Of a DNA stretch of 64,000 nt, positions 45,199 to 54,700 are shown piece by piece. Each line of letters starts with the position of its first letter. Position 1 is the stretch's first letter. The translations under genes and the position numbers were made by a program. This DNA is from Saprospiraceae bacterium. Lineage in GTDB: Bacteria; Bacteroidota; Bacteroidia; Chitinophagales; Saprospiraceae. The stretch is from NCBI GenBank assembly GCA_027488935.1, contig JAIYAP010000059.1, positions 62,001 to 126,000 of the forward strand. Direction: 5' to 3'. The notes under the pieces were generated by a model. The model did no database searches and had not been told where the DNA came from. It saw only the letters and a list, made by a program, of their open reading frames with translations.

Positions 45199-48100
45199 TT
45201 AGTTAAAAGTGTAACGGATGGTCAACTGCGCTGCCCAAGCCTGGCTAAGCGCCGTGCTCTTTTGGAAAGTATCCGTCAACAAAACAGTTTTGCCATTTTT
45301 AACCTGTGTAGCCATGCGGTAACGTGGTGTACCGTCAGCAGTTACGCTTCTGTAGGTCAACGGACGGTCGGTTGTCAAGAAGTTGTTTACACCCCATTCG
45401 TTGTTCAACAAGTTTCCTGCATTCAGGATATCGAAACGAACCTGGATTGCATTGCGTTTGCCGCCTACTTTCACATAGAAATCTTGTGCAACAGAGAAGT
45501 CAAAACGGTGCAACCATGGGAACAATACACCATTACGTTCAGCGTATTTGCCACGACGGTCTTTCAAGTAGTCATCCTGGTTGATGAATGCGTCAAATGC
45601 AGCCGCTTGTCTTGCCGTTGTGAAAGTATCCACAACACCAGAATTTGTCACTGTGAACTGCTCGAACGTCAAGTCAGATGCATTGTTAGGAACAAAGATC
45701 AAGTCGTTGTTGGTAACACCATCACCATTCATATCACCTGCGTATGCGTACGATGCACGGTTTGAGCGTTCGCCTACATAACCCAAAGAGAACTGGGTAG
45801 CGCCACCAAATTGGTCGCCATATTCGATGCGGTAGTTCAACATTGCCACAATACGGTGTGGGATATCCTGGTCAGCAAAAGCGAGGTTCAGGTTGTTGTT
45901 GCCCAAAGAAGAACGCGCACCCGTCCATGAACCAGATGCAATAGAACCTGCACCCATCAAGTTTGTTGCTTTGCTGTATGTATAAGCAACCATACCGTAC
46001 AAACCTTTGCGTTGTGGGTATTCCAATTTCACCGTTGCGCTGTAGTAGTAACCTTCGCTTTTTGAGTTCAGGATTGCAGCACGAGAGATGTTATCATTGA
46101 TACGGATCGCGCTGTTCAGGTTGGTACCGGTCAAGCCAGAACCTGGGAAACGTGGACGATTGTCTGGGCCAGTGAAGGTAGTCGTTGCTGCCTCAAGGTT
46201 AGCGTCGAAATAGTTTACAGCATTGATGTTCTTGTTGTACAAACCTTCCACAGAAAATACGAAGCCCATTGGCAACTTCTGGTCGATTGCGAGGTTCGAT
46301 TTCCATACCTGTGGGTATTTGAAATCGCCATCCGTAGCAGCAATATCAAAAGTAGATGGGAGCGTTGGAGTTTCAGGAATGTAGGTGCTAGCGTCGTTGG
46401 TAAATTTGTATTTGGTGGTGTTAGCAGACTGGATAAAGCCGGTCAACACACCATTGTTACCAATTTGGTTTGACAAGAATACATAAGGAGGACGGCCGGT
46501 GAAGATACCTGTACCACCACGTACTTGTGTTTTCTGATCTTTAAATACGTCTAAGTTGAAGCCCAAACGTGGTTCGAACAGAATTTTTGTTTCAGGTAAT
46601 TTACCCGTCGTGATTTTGTAACCACGTGTGCCATCGTTATTTACGTATTCCTGGTTGTCAACCGTTGGGTTCGCCAAGCTGGTTTGAGCAAACCAAATTG
46701 CACTCGCGCGCAAGCCCAACGTCACTTTAAAGTTGCTGGTCAACTGGAATTCGTCCTGGCCGTAAATGTCTGTTTTGTGTGCTTCTAACGTTTGCAACGG
46801 CTCAACAGCACCTGGCAGTGCAGAATAACGGAACTGGTACAGGTTCAATTTAACAGGAGATGTATCCGCCGTTGAATTTGCTGCAGCGTAGAAGTCTGAC
46901 AAAGAGTTGAACGTATAAACACCATTCGAACCTGGGAAGAACAAGTTGTTCGATTTGTAGTACTCGTAATTTGCACCCACTGTGATGGTGTGCTTATTAG
47001 CGTACAATGTAACGTTGTCTGTAAAGTGCAAAGTGCTGTAATCCAATTTGTTACTTGGAGTGAATGGGTCAAAACCAGCACTGATGTAGGTTCTGCCGTC
47101 TTTCAGGATGTCGATCGTTGGGAACAAATCTGCTTTGTATTGGCGGTCTTCGTTTTGGTAGTCATAACCAACGAGGAATTTGTTCGAAATGCGATCACCA
47201 AAAGTCGAGTTCAACTCTGCTACAATCGAACGGGTGTTGTCACCGATCAGGTAGCCAGAGTTTTGGTAAGCCATTGCATCCACACTCAAAGTACGGCTAC
47301 CGAAGCCCAAAGAGTTACTGTTCGAAATTGGCGCGTCGGCCAATGAATTGTGGTGGGTATAACGCAGTGTCAACTTGTGTGCATCGCTGATGTTGTAGTC
47401 AAGACGCACAAGAAACTTGTCAGACTTTGTTTCGAAATCAAAACCCTGGTAAGCGCCTGTTTTGTATCCATATTTAGTATCCAAAAAGTTGCTCAAAGAA
47501 TCAAGGTCATTTTTCAATACACGGGTAGGGATACCACCTTTTTCACCGTTTGCTACAAAACCAGTACCTGGAGAAATACGACGCTCGCGCTCGTAGCTCA
47601 CAAAATAGAACAACTTGTTCTTGATGATCGCGCCACCCAAACGTGCGCCAAAAATTTTGTTGTCGAAACTTGTGATCGTTGGTTTGTTACCGAAATAGTC
47701 GGTTTTGCCGATAAACAAGTCACCCGTATCGCGGAAGCTGTAATAAACAGAACCGGAAATTTCATTTGTACCAGAGCGGGTTACCGCGTTGATACCAGAA
47801 CCAGTGAAACCAGATTGACGCACGTCAAAAGGTGCAACGTTCACTTGTACTTCTTCCAACGCGTCCAAAGAAATTGGGGTTGTGCCCGTACGACCACCAG
47901 CGTTTGCATCGCTACCCAAACCGAAACCGTTGTTGAACACAGAACCGTCGATGGTAAAGTTGTTCAAACGTGAGTCCTGACCGCCGAAAGAGCGACCATT
48001 ACCGTTCGGGTTGTACTTGGTGATCTCAGAGATAGAACGGCTACCAATTACAGGAATAGAATTGATCTGTTCTTTTGAAAAGGTAGTAGCAGCACCCGTG

Positions 48101-48528
48101 CGATCAGAACTGATCAAATCAGAACGGTTTGCCGAAATAACTACCTCATCCATGGTTACACCTGTTTCTGCCAACTGAACGTTTACAGAAGATGCGTTAC
48201 CCAAGCTAGTGTAGATGTCGGTTCTTGTCTGTGCCTCATAACCTGTGTAGGTTACAACAACAGCAAAAGGACCGCCTACACGCACGTTTGGCAACACATA
48301 GCGGCCAGATGCATTGGTAACAGTACCGTAACGGGTACCAGATGGTGTGTGGGTAGCAACAACGGTAGCGCCAATCAAGGCTTCACCGTTTTTGTCTTTC
48401 ACTTCACCACTGATGGTAGAAGAAGTGATCTGAGCAAAAGCGCTCAAACCGGAAAATAAAATTGCGAGAACCATCAAAGTGCGCATGGAAGCACTCAGTG
48501 TCCGCTTGCATAGTAATGCATGTTTCAT
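45199..48528 (-). CDS. TonB-dependent receptor, Oar-like, with carboxypeptidase-regulatory N-terminus
   Basis: 1109 residues. The signal covers about residues 15-33 (MRTLMVLAILFSGLSAFAQ); the ATG at 48528 adds a short charged leader and an ATG at 48486 is possible. A carboxypeptidase-regulatory domain (ISGEVKDKNGEALIGATVVAT) spans 38-120. A plug (about 125-235) contains DEVVISANRSDLIS, FSKEQINSIPVIGSRSISEI and LDALEEVQVNVAPFDVRQSG, and the rest is a large barrel ending in AAQLTIRYTFN. The plug resembles Oar proteins, several of which secrete or import proteins and peptides. It stands between two large surface-protein genes. Promoter box and terminator suggest a single-gene unit, probably well expressed. 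Confidence 0.92.
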   Translation of the reverse strand: MKHALLCKRTLSASMRTLMVLAILFSGLSAFAQITSSTISGEVKDKNGEALIGATVVATHTPSGTRYGTVTNASGRYVLPNVRVGGPFAVVVTYTGYEAQTRTDIYTSLGNASSVNVQLAETGVTMDEVVISANRSDLISSDRTGAATTFSKEQINSIPVIGSRSISEITKYNPNGNGRSFGGQDSRLNNFTIDGSVFNNGFGLGSDANAGGRTGTTPISLDALEEVQVNVAPFDVRQSGFTGSGINAVTRSGTNEISGSVYYSFRDTGDLFIGKTDYFGNKPTITSFDNKIFGARLGGAIIKNKLFYFVSYERERRISPGTGFVANGEKGGIPTRVLKNDLDSLSNFLDTKYGYKTGAYQGFDFETKSDKFLVRLDYNISDAHKLTLRYTHHNSLADAPISNSNSLGFGSRTLSVDAMAYQNSGYLIGDNTRSIVAELNSTFGDRISNKFLVGYDYQNEDRQYKADLFPTIDILKDGRTYISAGFDPFTPSNKLDYSTLHFTDNVTLYANKHTITVGANYEYYKSNNLFFPGSNGVYTFNSLSDFYAAANSTADTSPVKLNLYQFRYSALPGAVEPLQTLEAHKTDIYGQDEFQLTSNFKVTLGLRASAIWFAQTSLANPTVDNQEYVNNDGTRGYKITTGKLPETKILFEPRLGFNLDVFKDQKTQVRGGTGIFTGRPPYVFLSNQIGNNGVLTGFIQSANTTKYKFTNDASTYIPETPTLPSTFDIAATDGDFKYPQVWKSNLAIDQKLPMGFVFSVEGLYNKNINAVNYFDANLEAATTTFTGPDNRPRFPGSGLTGTNLNSAIRINDNISRAAILNSKSEGYYYSATVKLEYPQRKGLYGMVAYTYSKATNLMGAGSIASGSWTGARSSLGNNNLNLAFADQDIPHRIVAMLNYRIEYGDQFGGATQFSLGYVGERSNRASYAYAGDMNGDGVTNNDLIFVPNNASDLTFEQFTVTNSGVVDTFTTARQAAAFDAFINQDDYLKDRRGKYAERNGVLFPWLHRFDFSVAQDFYVKVGGKRNAIQVRFDILNAGNLLNNEWGVNNFLTTDRPLTYRSVTADGTPRYRMATQVKNGKTVLLTDTFQKSTALSQAWAAQLTIRYTFN

Positions 48529-48572
48529 ACAGAATAGAATTGGATTGTTGAAAAAGCAAAGAAAATTCGGGG

Positions 48573-48580
48573 CAAAGGTA
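48573..48580 (-). promoter_or_regulatory. Possible -7 box (TACCTTTG) of the Oar-like receptor gene
   Basis: Exact TAnnTTTG on the minus strand, 44 bp before the ATG at 48528. Confidence 0.5.
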
Positions 48581-48664
48581 AAATCGGCATGTTAACTTGC
48601 TATTAATTTTTCGCCTTCCTTGAATTCAATACAATCTTGGGCTGCGCCCTGCCCACTTTTTCCC

Positions 48665-48672
48665 TACTTTTG
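48665..48672 (+). promoter_or_regulatory. Possible -7 box (TACTTTTG) of the lamin-tail protein gene
   Basis: Exact TAnnTTTG, 52 bp before the ATG at 48725, back to back with the receptor's box in the same divergent gap. Confidence 0.5.
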
Positions 48673-48724
48673 CACTTTATTCACCAATCCGATCTATTGT
48701 TTAAACTTCTTTTAAATTGTGAAC

Positions 48725-50440
48725 ATGAAAAAAACGTTGCTTGCTTTCTGTTTTCTGCTTACAGTGCTGTTCCGTTCAGAAGCACAAATTGTGATTACTG
48801 AAATCATGTATAACCCGCCAGAATCTGGTGTTGACTCGCTCGAATACATTGAACTTTACAATGTGAGCAGCAACCCAGTGAACCTCGAAGGTTGGTCTAT
48901 CTTTGGCGTAACTTTTGTTTTTCCTGCAGTAACCCTTGCCCCAGGACAATACATTCTGACCGCGGTTAAACCTACAGCAATTCAATCGGTGCTGGGTAAA
49001 ACGGCCCTCGCATGGAGCGGTGGTGCACTCACCAATGGCGGCGAAACCTTGAGAATCCTCAACCCGGGTGGTACCGTTATTGATGAAGTGACCTATTCTA
49101 ATATGGCCCCATGGCCCGTGGAAGCAAATGGCAATGGTTCCTCCCTCGTGCTTTGCGACCCTACTGCCGACAACAGCAATGTTGCCAACTGGCAGGCCGC
49201 AACGACCAGCACCGGTGTTTCCATCAACGGCAAAGAAGTAAAAGCCAACCCCTTGGCAGCTTCTGGCTGTACCGGTACCAATACCCTTGCTGCCGTAAAT
49301 GATAATGTAAATGTCCCAAGCGGTACCACCAAAATTATCAATGTATTGGGCAATGACCTGGTTCCAAATCCGGTTACTTCCCTGACCATTCTTGCGGGTG
49401 GACCAACACACGGTACCGCAACCGTAGGCGCAAACAACCAAATTACCTACCAGCCTACTGCCGGTTACTGCGGCCCAGACGCCTTTCAATATAAATTGTG
49501 TGATGCAAGCGCTTGTGATACTGCAACCGTAAATATTAAGGTGATCTGCTACAAACCCTACACAATCGCCCAAGTTACCGGCGAAAGCGCTACGGGCCAA
49601 GCCGATTCAACGGGTGTTTATGCCGAATTGCAAGGTACCGTGTACGGATTTAATATTCGCCCAGGCGTTGCAGGGGGTACCAGCCTCTTGTTTACCATCA
49701 TTGACGACAATGGCAATGGCATCGCGGTATCAAGCCTGAACGGCGATTTCGGTTATAATGTAGTAGAAAAAGACAAGGTAACGATCCGTGGCGTAATCGG
49801 CCAATTTAACGGCCAAACGGAAATCCAACCCGATACAGTTATCAAGGTTTCTGCAAATAATACTTTATTGGCACCAACTGTAGTAACCAAATTGTCAGAA
49901 GCAACCGAATCTAAATTGATCAAATTGAACAACTTGCGCCTGGTGAACCCTGCAACCTGGACGACCGGCGTAGGTGGTAGCGGCTTCACTTGCCTGGCGG
50001 TTTCAAACGATAGCCCGAACGATACCATCACCATTCGTATCGACCGCGACGTAGAAACGTACAATTCTCCTGCACCACCAGAACCTTTTAACCTTACCGG
50101 TTTGGGTGGCCAGTTCGATAATTCTGCGCCATTTACCACAGGATATCAGGTATTACCACGCTACAACGCCGATATCAATACCCTGGTTGCGGTAAAAAAT
50201 GTTGATTTCAGCGCCAACGTAAGCATCGCGCCAAACCCGGCTACCGACGTTTTGAACATCCGCACCGACCTGCAAGTTGATCAAATTACGATCATGAGCG
50301 TGGAAGGACGTGTTGTTACTACGTTGAACAACCCAAGCCAATTCGAACAGATAAATACCAGCAAATTCCCTTCTGGCACTTATTTTGTACGGATTGAACA
50401 GCAAGGCGCAGCCTGGACGACCCGATTCATAAAAATCTAA
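48725..50440 (+). CDS. Secreted lamin-tail domain protein with T9SS type A sorting domain
   Basis: 571 residues from the ATG at 48725 (a GTG at 48719 adds two). Signal peptide MKKTLLAFCFLLTVLFRSEAQ. A lamin-tail domain follows (IVITEIMYNPPESG, DSLEYIELYNVSSNPVNLEGWSI, LAPGQYILTA). A cadherin/Big-like domain (about 190-275: NDNVNVPSGTTKIINVLGNDLV, GYCGPDAFQYKLCDASAC) and an OB-type beta region of the DUF5689 kind (VTGESATGQADSTGVYAELQGTV) come next. A type A sorting domain (SIAPNPATDVLNIRTD ... FPSGTYFVRIEQ) ends the protein. It is a T9SS substrate attached to or released from the surface. Ligand unknown. Confidence 0.9.
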   Translation: MKKTLLAFCFLLTVLFRSEAQIVITEIMYNPPESGVDSLEYIELYNVSSNPVNLEGWSIFGVTFVFPAVTLAPGQYILTAVKPTAIQSVLGKTALAWSGGALTNGGETLRILNPGGTVIDEVTYSNMAPWPVEANGNGSSLVLCDPTADNSNVANWQAATTSTGVSINGKEVKANPLAASGCTGTNTLAAVNDNVNVPSGTTKIINVLGNDLVPNPVTSLTILAGGPTHGTATVGANNQITYQPTAGYCGPDAFQYKLCDASACDTATVNIKVICYKPYTIAQVTGESATGQADSTGVYAELQGTVYGFNIRPGVAGGTSLLFTIIDDNGNGIAVSSLNGDFGYNVVEKDKVTIRGVIGQFNGQTEIQPDTVIKVSANNTLLAPTVVTKLSEATESKLIKLNNLRLVNPATWTTGVGGSGFTCLAVSNDSPNDTITIRIDRDVETYNSPAPPEPFNLTGLGGQFDNSAPFTTGYQVLPRYNADINTLVAVKNVDFSANVSIAPNPATDVLNIRTDLQVDQITIMSVEGRVVTTLNNPSQFEQINTSKFPSGTYFVRIEQQGAAWTTRFIKI

Positions 50441-50461
50441 GGAAATATTAGAGACCCGTAA

Positions 50462-50515
50462 ATGATGAATAGGCTGGCAAATGCAACTTGTTTGTTTTGC
50501 AAGTCTATTCATTAT
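50462..50515 (+). other. Hairpin between the lamin-tail gene and the next gene
   Basis: A 14-bp stem (ATGATGAATAGGCT with AGTCTATTCATTAT, two G-T pairs) closes a 26-base loop. It is not followed by a clear T-run and ends 19 bp before the ATG at 50535, so it may affect translation or RNA stability. Confidence 0.4.
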
Positions 50516-50534
50516 TCCTTGTTTTCTTATCCTT

Positions 50535-51416
50535 ATGACAAACCGATTTTTTGCTTTATACGTGGTTTTAAACAGCCTTTTGCTGGTTTCCACCGCGCTC
50601 CCTGCACAAACACCTAAAAAACGCCTGTATTTGCCCCCCGAACTTAAAGAAGTATCCGGCATGGTGCACCTCCCCAATGGCGACGTTTGGCTCCTGAATG
50701 ACAGCAATAACCCGTCCGACTTATTCAGGTTCGATCCAATAAAAGGCCTTGTGCTCGAAAAAAGAACCCTCCCCGTTCCCAACCGCGATTGGGAAGACCT
50801 CGCCGCTGATGCAAGTGGCAATTTATACATCGGCGATTTTGGGAATAACAAAAACAAGCGCAAAGACTTATGTATATTTAAATATAATCTCCAATCCAAA
50901 CAACTAGACAGTATCCTTTTTACCTATCCCGACCAAAAGGCTTTCCCGCCTACACAGCCTCAAAACTGGAACTACAATTGCGAAGCCCTGGTCTTTTTTG
51001 ACGATAGCCTCCATTTTTTTTCAAAAAACACCTTCCACGGCAACTTTGTCTCCAAACATTACGTCCTGCCCGCGCAGCCAGGCTCCTATGTGGCAAAACT
51101 CCGCGATAGCACGGTATTTAAAAACCGGGTCATTACCGGCGCTGGATTGAGTGCGGATGGCAAAACGTTGGCCTTGACCAGTTACATCATCGGGAAAAAA
51201 TGGGGATTTATACCGTTTACCAAATGTTCCGTATTCTATTTTACCAATTTTAAAGGAAGCAATTTTTTCGGCGGAAAAAGACAAGAAAAACGATTGCCAA
51301 AGTTGCTCATAGCCCGGCAATATGAATCCATCACGCACTGGAACGAATCATTTTGGCTGGTTGCAAACGAAGGTCGAAAGCCGCAGCTCCAAGCCATACG
51401 CCGCATTAAAAAATAG
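50535..51416 (+). CDS. Uncharacterised exported beta-propeller-like protein
   Basis: 293 residues from the ATG at 50535, which opens a signal peptide (MTNRFFALYVVLNSLLLVSTALPAQ). Propeller-like strands follow: KEVSGMVHLPNGDVWLLNDSNN, WEDLAADASGNLYIGDFGNNKNKR, YNCEALVFFDDSLHFFSKN, ITGAGLSADGKTLALTSYI and YESITHWNESFWLVANEG. The D-G-N-LYIGDFG-N motif recalls SdiA-regulated and NHL-like proteins. No catalytic motif or sorting domain is seen. It may be co-transcribed with the lamin-tail gene 94 bp upstream. Confidence 0.75.
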   Translation: MTNRFFALYVVLNSLLLVSTALPAQTPKKRLYLPPELKEVSGMVHLPNGDVWLLNDSNNPSDLFRFDPIKGLVLEKRTLPVPNRDWEDLAADASGNLYIGDFGNNKNKRKDLCIFKYNLQSKQLDSILFTYPDQKAFPPTQPQNWNYNCEALVFFDDSLHFFSKNTFHGNFVSKHYVLPAQPGSYVAKLRDSTVFKNRVITGAGLSADGKTLALTSYIIGKKWGFIPFTKCSVFYFTNFKGSNFFGGKRQEKRLPKLLIARQYESITHWNESFWLVANEGRKPQLQAIRRIKK

Positions 51417-51717
51417 AATCTGCCCTGATTTACCATACTTTTTTTGTAAGTAATTTGGGCTGCCACAAAATTCATTCTGGAAAAACCCTGTTCCGCAGAA
51501 TTATAATACATTAACTTAACTTTCAATGAATTGTAACTTATAGTTTTTATAAATACCAGGCAAATAAAAAATTAAATTACGGCGATTCGGCCAATTCAAA
51601 AGGTATTCGTCCCTACACGCAGATGCAGCATCTTATTGGTTTTGTGTATCTTTAGAGCTAACAAATAATTATTTATCTGTCAAGGATAAATTTGGTTGGC
51701 TTCCTAAACAAAAACAC
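51417..51717 (+). other. 301-bp gene-free stretch before the giant Cys-rich protein
   Basis: AT-rich with no reading frame of protein character. TATCTTTA at 51647-51654 is one base off the TAnnTTTG box and may be the promoter of the gene at 51718. No hairpin or repeat of note is seen. Confidence 0.4.
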
Positions 51718-54700
51718 ATGCAACTACCTTACAAAATATTAATCCTTTTTTGCCTATTTGTTTTAATCAAAATACCTGCTTTTGCTCAATGTAGTTCTTC
51801 TCCATGTGGAGCGCCCATTCCATCCGTAGATGCAACCCAGGCTTGCATTTCACCTTCCCCTTCTTCCCTTGATTGTTACTACGGATCCACCACGCCTGAT
51901 CTGCCTATTTCGCAGCCACCTTTCTGGTGTACGACCATTCACAATAACCAATGGTTTGCGTTTACAGCCGATGCAACAAGCGCTTCTTTCGAAATTTCCT
52001 GTTATGGTTGCGCATCCGGAAATGGCATTCAGGCGGGGATACTTTCGACTGCCGACTGCGTTACCTTCCAGTTTGTTTCACCTTGCTTGGGTAACATCCC
52101 CACACAAACAACCCAAACACTTGTAACCAATACCCCTTTAACGCCCGGAGAGGTTTATTACATCTGTATTGATGGTAGTGGCGGCGCACTTTGCGATTAT
52201 TCCATCAATGGATCGGTGCCAACAGTAACCGGAAGTACAACCGGCTTGTGTTTGCCCTCTAGCCCCACTGGCACCTATAATACGACTGCGGTTTCGGTTT
52301 GGACGATCAATCCACCTACTGCGGGCACCATCAATGGCAACTCGACCAGCAATACCATCACGGTAACCTGGCTAGAGCCCGGTCCCGCCGAAGTTTGTGC
52401 ACGCAACGCAAACTGCCCGGATGCCCCTGAATTTTGTTTACCCGTAAATATAGGAGAAGATATATTAACCATTGAAGAAGTTAATCTTTGTCAAGGCAAA
52501 ACCGTCACATGTGCAGGAAAAACCTTTACTTCTGGCGGTACGTTTCCTGTTATTTTAAACTCTTACCTGAACTGCGATAGTACCATCAATTGTATCGTGA
52601 AAGTAATTCCAAAGGTGTTTACCAACGAAACCCACTATTACTGTCAAAATCAAAGTGTTACCTGCGCCGGACAAGAATTTGCCAATCCAGGTATGTTTCC
52701 TGTTACCCTCACCGGCGACAATGGGTGCGACAGTGTTGTAAACTGTAAGATTATCCTGATTCCAACCACAATATCGCCCTTTACTTTGGTAAATATGTGC
52801 GGACCAGCAAGTTACACCCTTTGCTCGGATACGTATACCACCTCTGGCCTGTATTCCGAAATATGTACCAGCTCAAAAGGTTGCGACAGTATTGTCAATG
52901 TAAACCTCGCGATCATGGAACCGAATGCCGTAATCGCGCCCCCGGGTATTCTCGATTGTACCGTCAATATTCAAATTACGCTGAATGGAACAGGATCTTC
53001 TGTCAACACAGCGGTGGGTGGACAAACGTTTTATAAATGGACCGGTCCAGGTATTATCGGCTTCAGCAACCAGTCTACCGTAAAAGTGAACCAGCCTGGT
53101 CAATATTGCCTGGTGGTTACCCACAGCCGGCAAGGCGTTGCTTGTATGGATACGGCTTGCGTGGACGTTACGGCCGTCAGCTCGGTTCCACAGTTGCCCC
53201 TATTGAATGGTAATTTAATGCCGTGCCAGGATTCTACAACTATTTACACCGCAAGCGCGGTCGGAACGCCGCCCCCAACTTCTTTTACCTGGTCTACACC
53301 AGGTGGCACGCCATTTACAACCATTTCGCCCAATGTGATTCAAATTCCCTGGACCGGAACTACCACAGGCGGTCCACTTTGTGTCATTGCAAACAATAAC
53401 TGCGGTTCTTCACAACCCGCTTGTTTAAATATCGCCGTCCAACCAGCACTAAAAATACCCGTACTGACCGGTCCCAATGTAGTATGTGCGGGCGGCGGAC
53501 CATACCTTTATACCATTGATAGCGAGCAAGCAGGCACGACTTATACCTGGACGGTCCCTCCAGGTGCCACCCTCACTGGTTCGGGCGACTCGGTTTTTGT
53601 GAACTTTCTGAATGCAAGTACAGGCAATATATGCGTAACACCGCAGAATTTCTGCGGAACCGGGGTGCCCGTTTGTCAAAACGTAGCCGTTTCACCCATT
53701 CCTAGTGCCAAACTCACAGGCGGCGGACAAATTTGCGATGGCGAATCCATTAACCTCACCTTTACCATGACAGGCAACGGGCCATTTGATGTAAATTGGT
53801 TCAATGGCAGTTCCAATGTAGACCTGATGAATATATCCAACGGCCACACCATCACCCTTTCGCCTACCACCAACACACTGTATCAATTAAACGGTGTTAC
53901 CGATAATACCACGCCCAATGCCTGCACGGCCCTGGCATCTGATGCGGTCAATGCAATTGTGCGTCCCAACATAGCCCAAAGCAAAGCGGTGCAATTGTGT
54001 GATGGCCAATCATTGCTGGTTGGTGGGGCTGTACAAACTACTTCCGGCATTTATGTCGATAGTTTGCAAACTATTTACGGTTGCGACAGTATCATCACGA
54101 CCAACCTCACCGTATATTCTATTGATTCACTGACCATAAACCTGACCACCTGCGATCCAGCGCTGGCAGGAACCAACACCAATTTGTACCAGCAACTTAA
54201 TGGTTGTGACAGTATTGTAACCACGATCGTTCAATTATTGCCAACCGACACCACCTTGCTGGCAGCGACCAGTTGTGATTTAGCCAATGTCGGGGTATTT
54301 ACAAAAACCTTGACGAATATATATGGTTGTGATAGTACGGTAATCAGAACTGTAATTTTTTCATTGTCTGATACCACCTTATTATACACCAGCTCATGCG
54401 ATCCGGCGGCTGTAGGCGTGTTTGTGCAAAACTTGCTAACTTATGAAGGATGCGATAGTATTGTGATAACTACGGTTACTGAATTGCAAAAAGATACCAC
54501 CTTATTGTTTGATGCCAGCTGTAACCCGAATAATGTAGGTGTCTTCACAACCGTTTTGACCAATCAATTTGGTTGCGACAGTACCGTTATTAATACAGTG
54601 AGCTTTTTTGCTTTGGATACCACCTTTTTGTTCGGTACCAGCTGCAATACAAGCCAGGTGGGTGTATTTGTGCAAAATTTAACCACTTCAGCGGGTTGTG

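Noticed and set aside
48776-49600. 274-residue minus-strand open frame opposite the lamin-tail gene
   Set aside because: The + strand has signal peptide, domains and sorting tail; the antisense frame has none.
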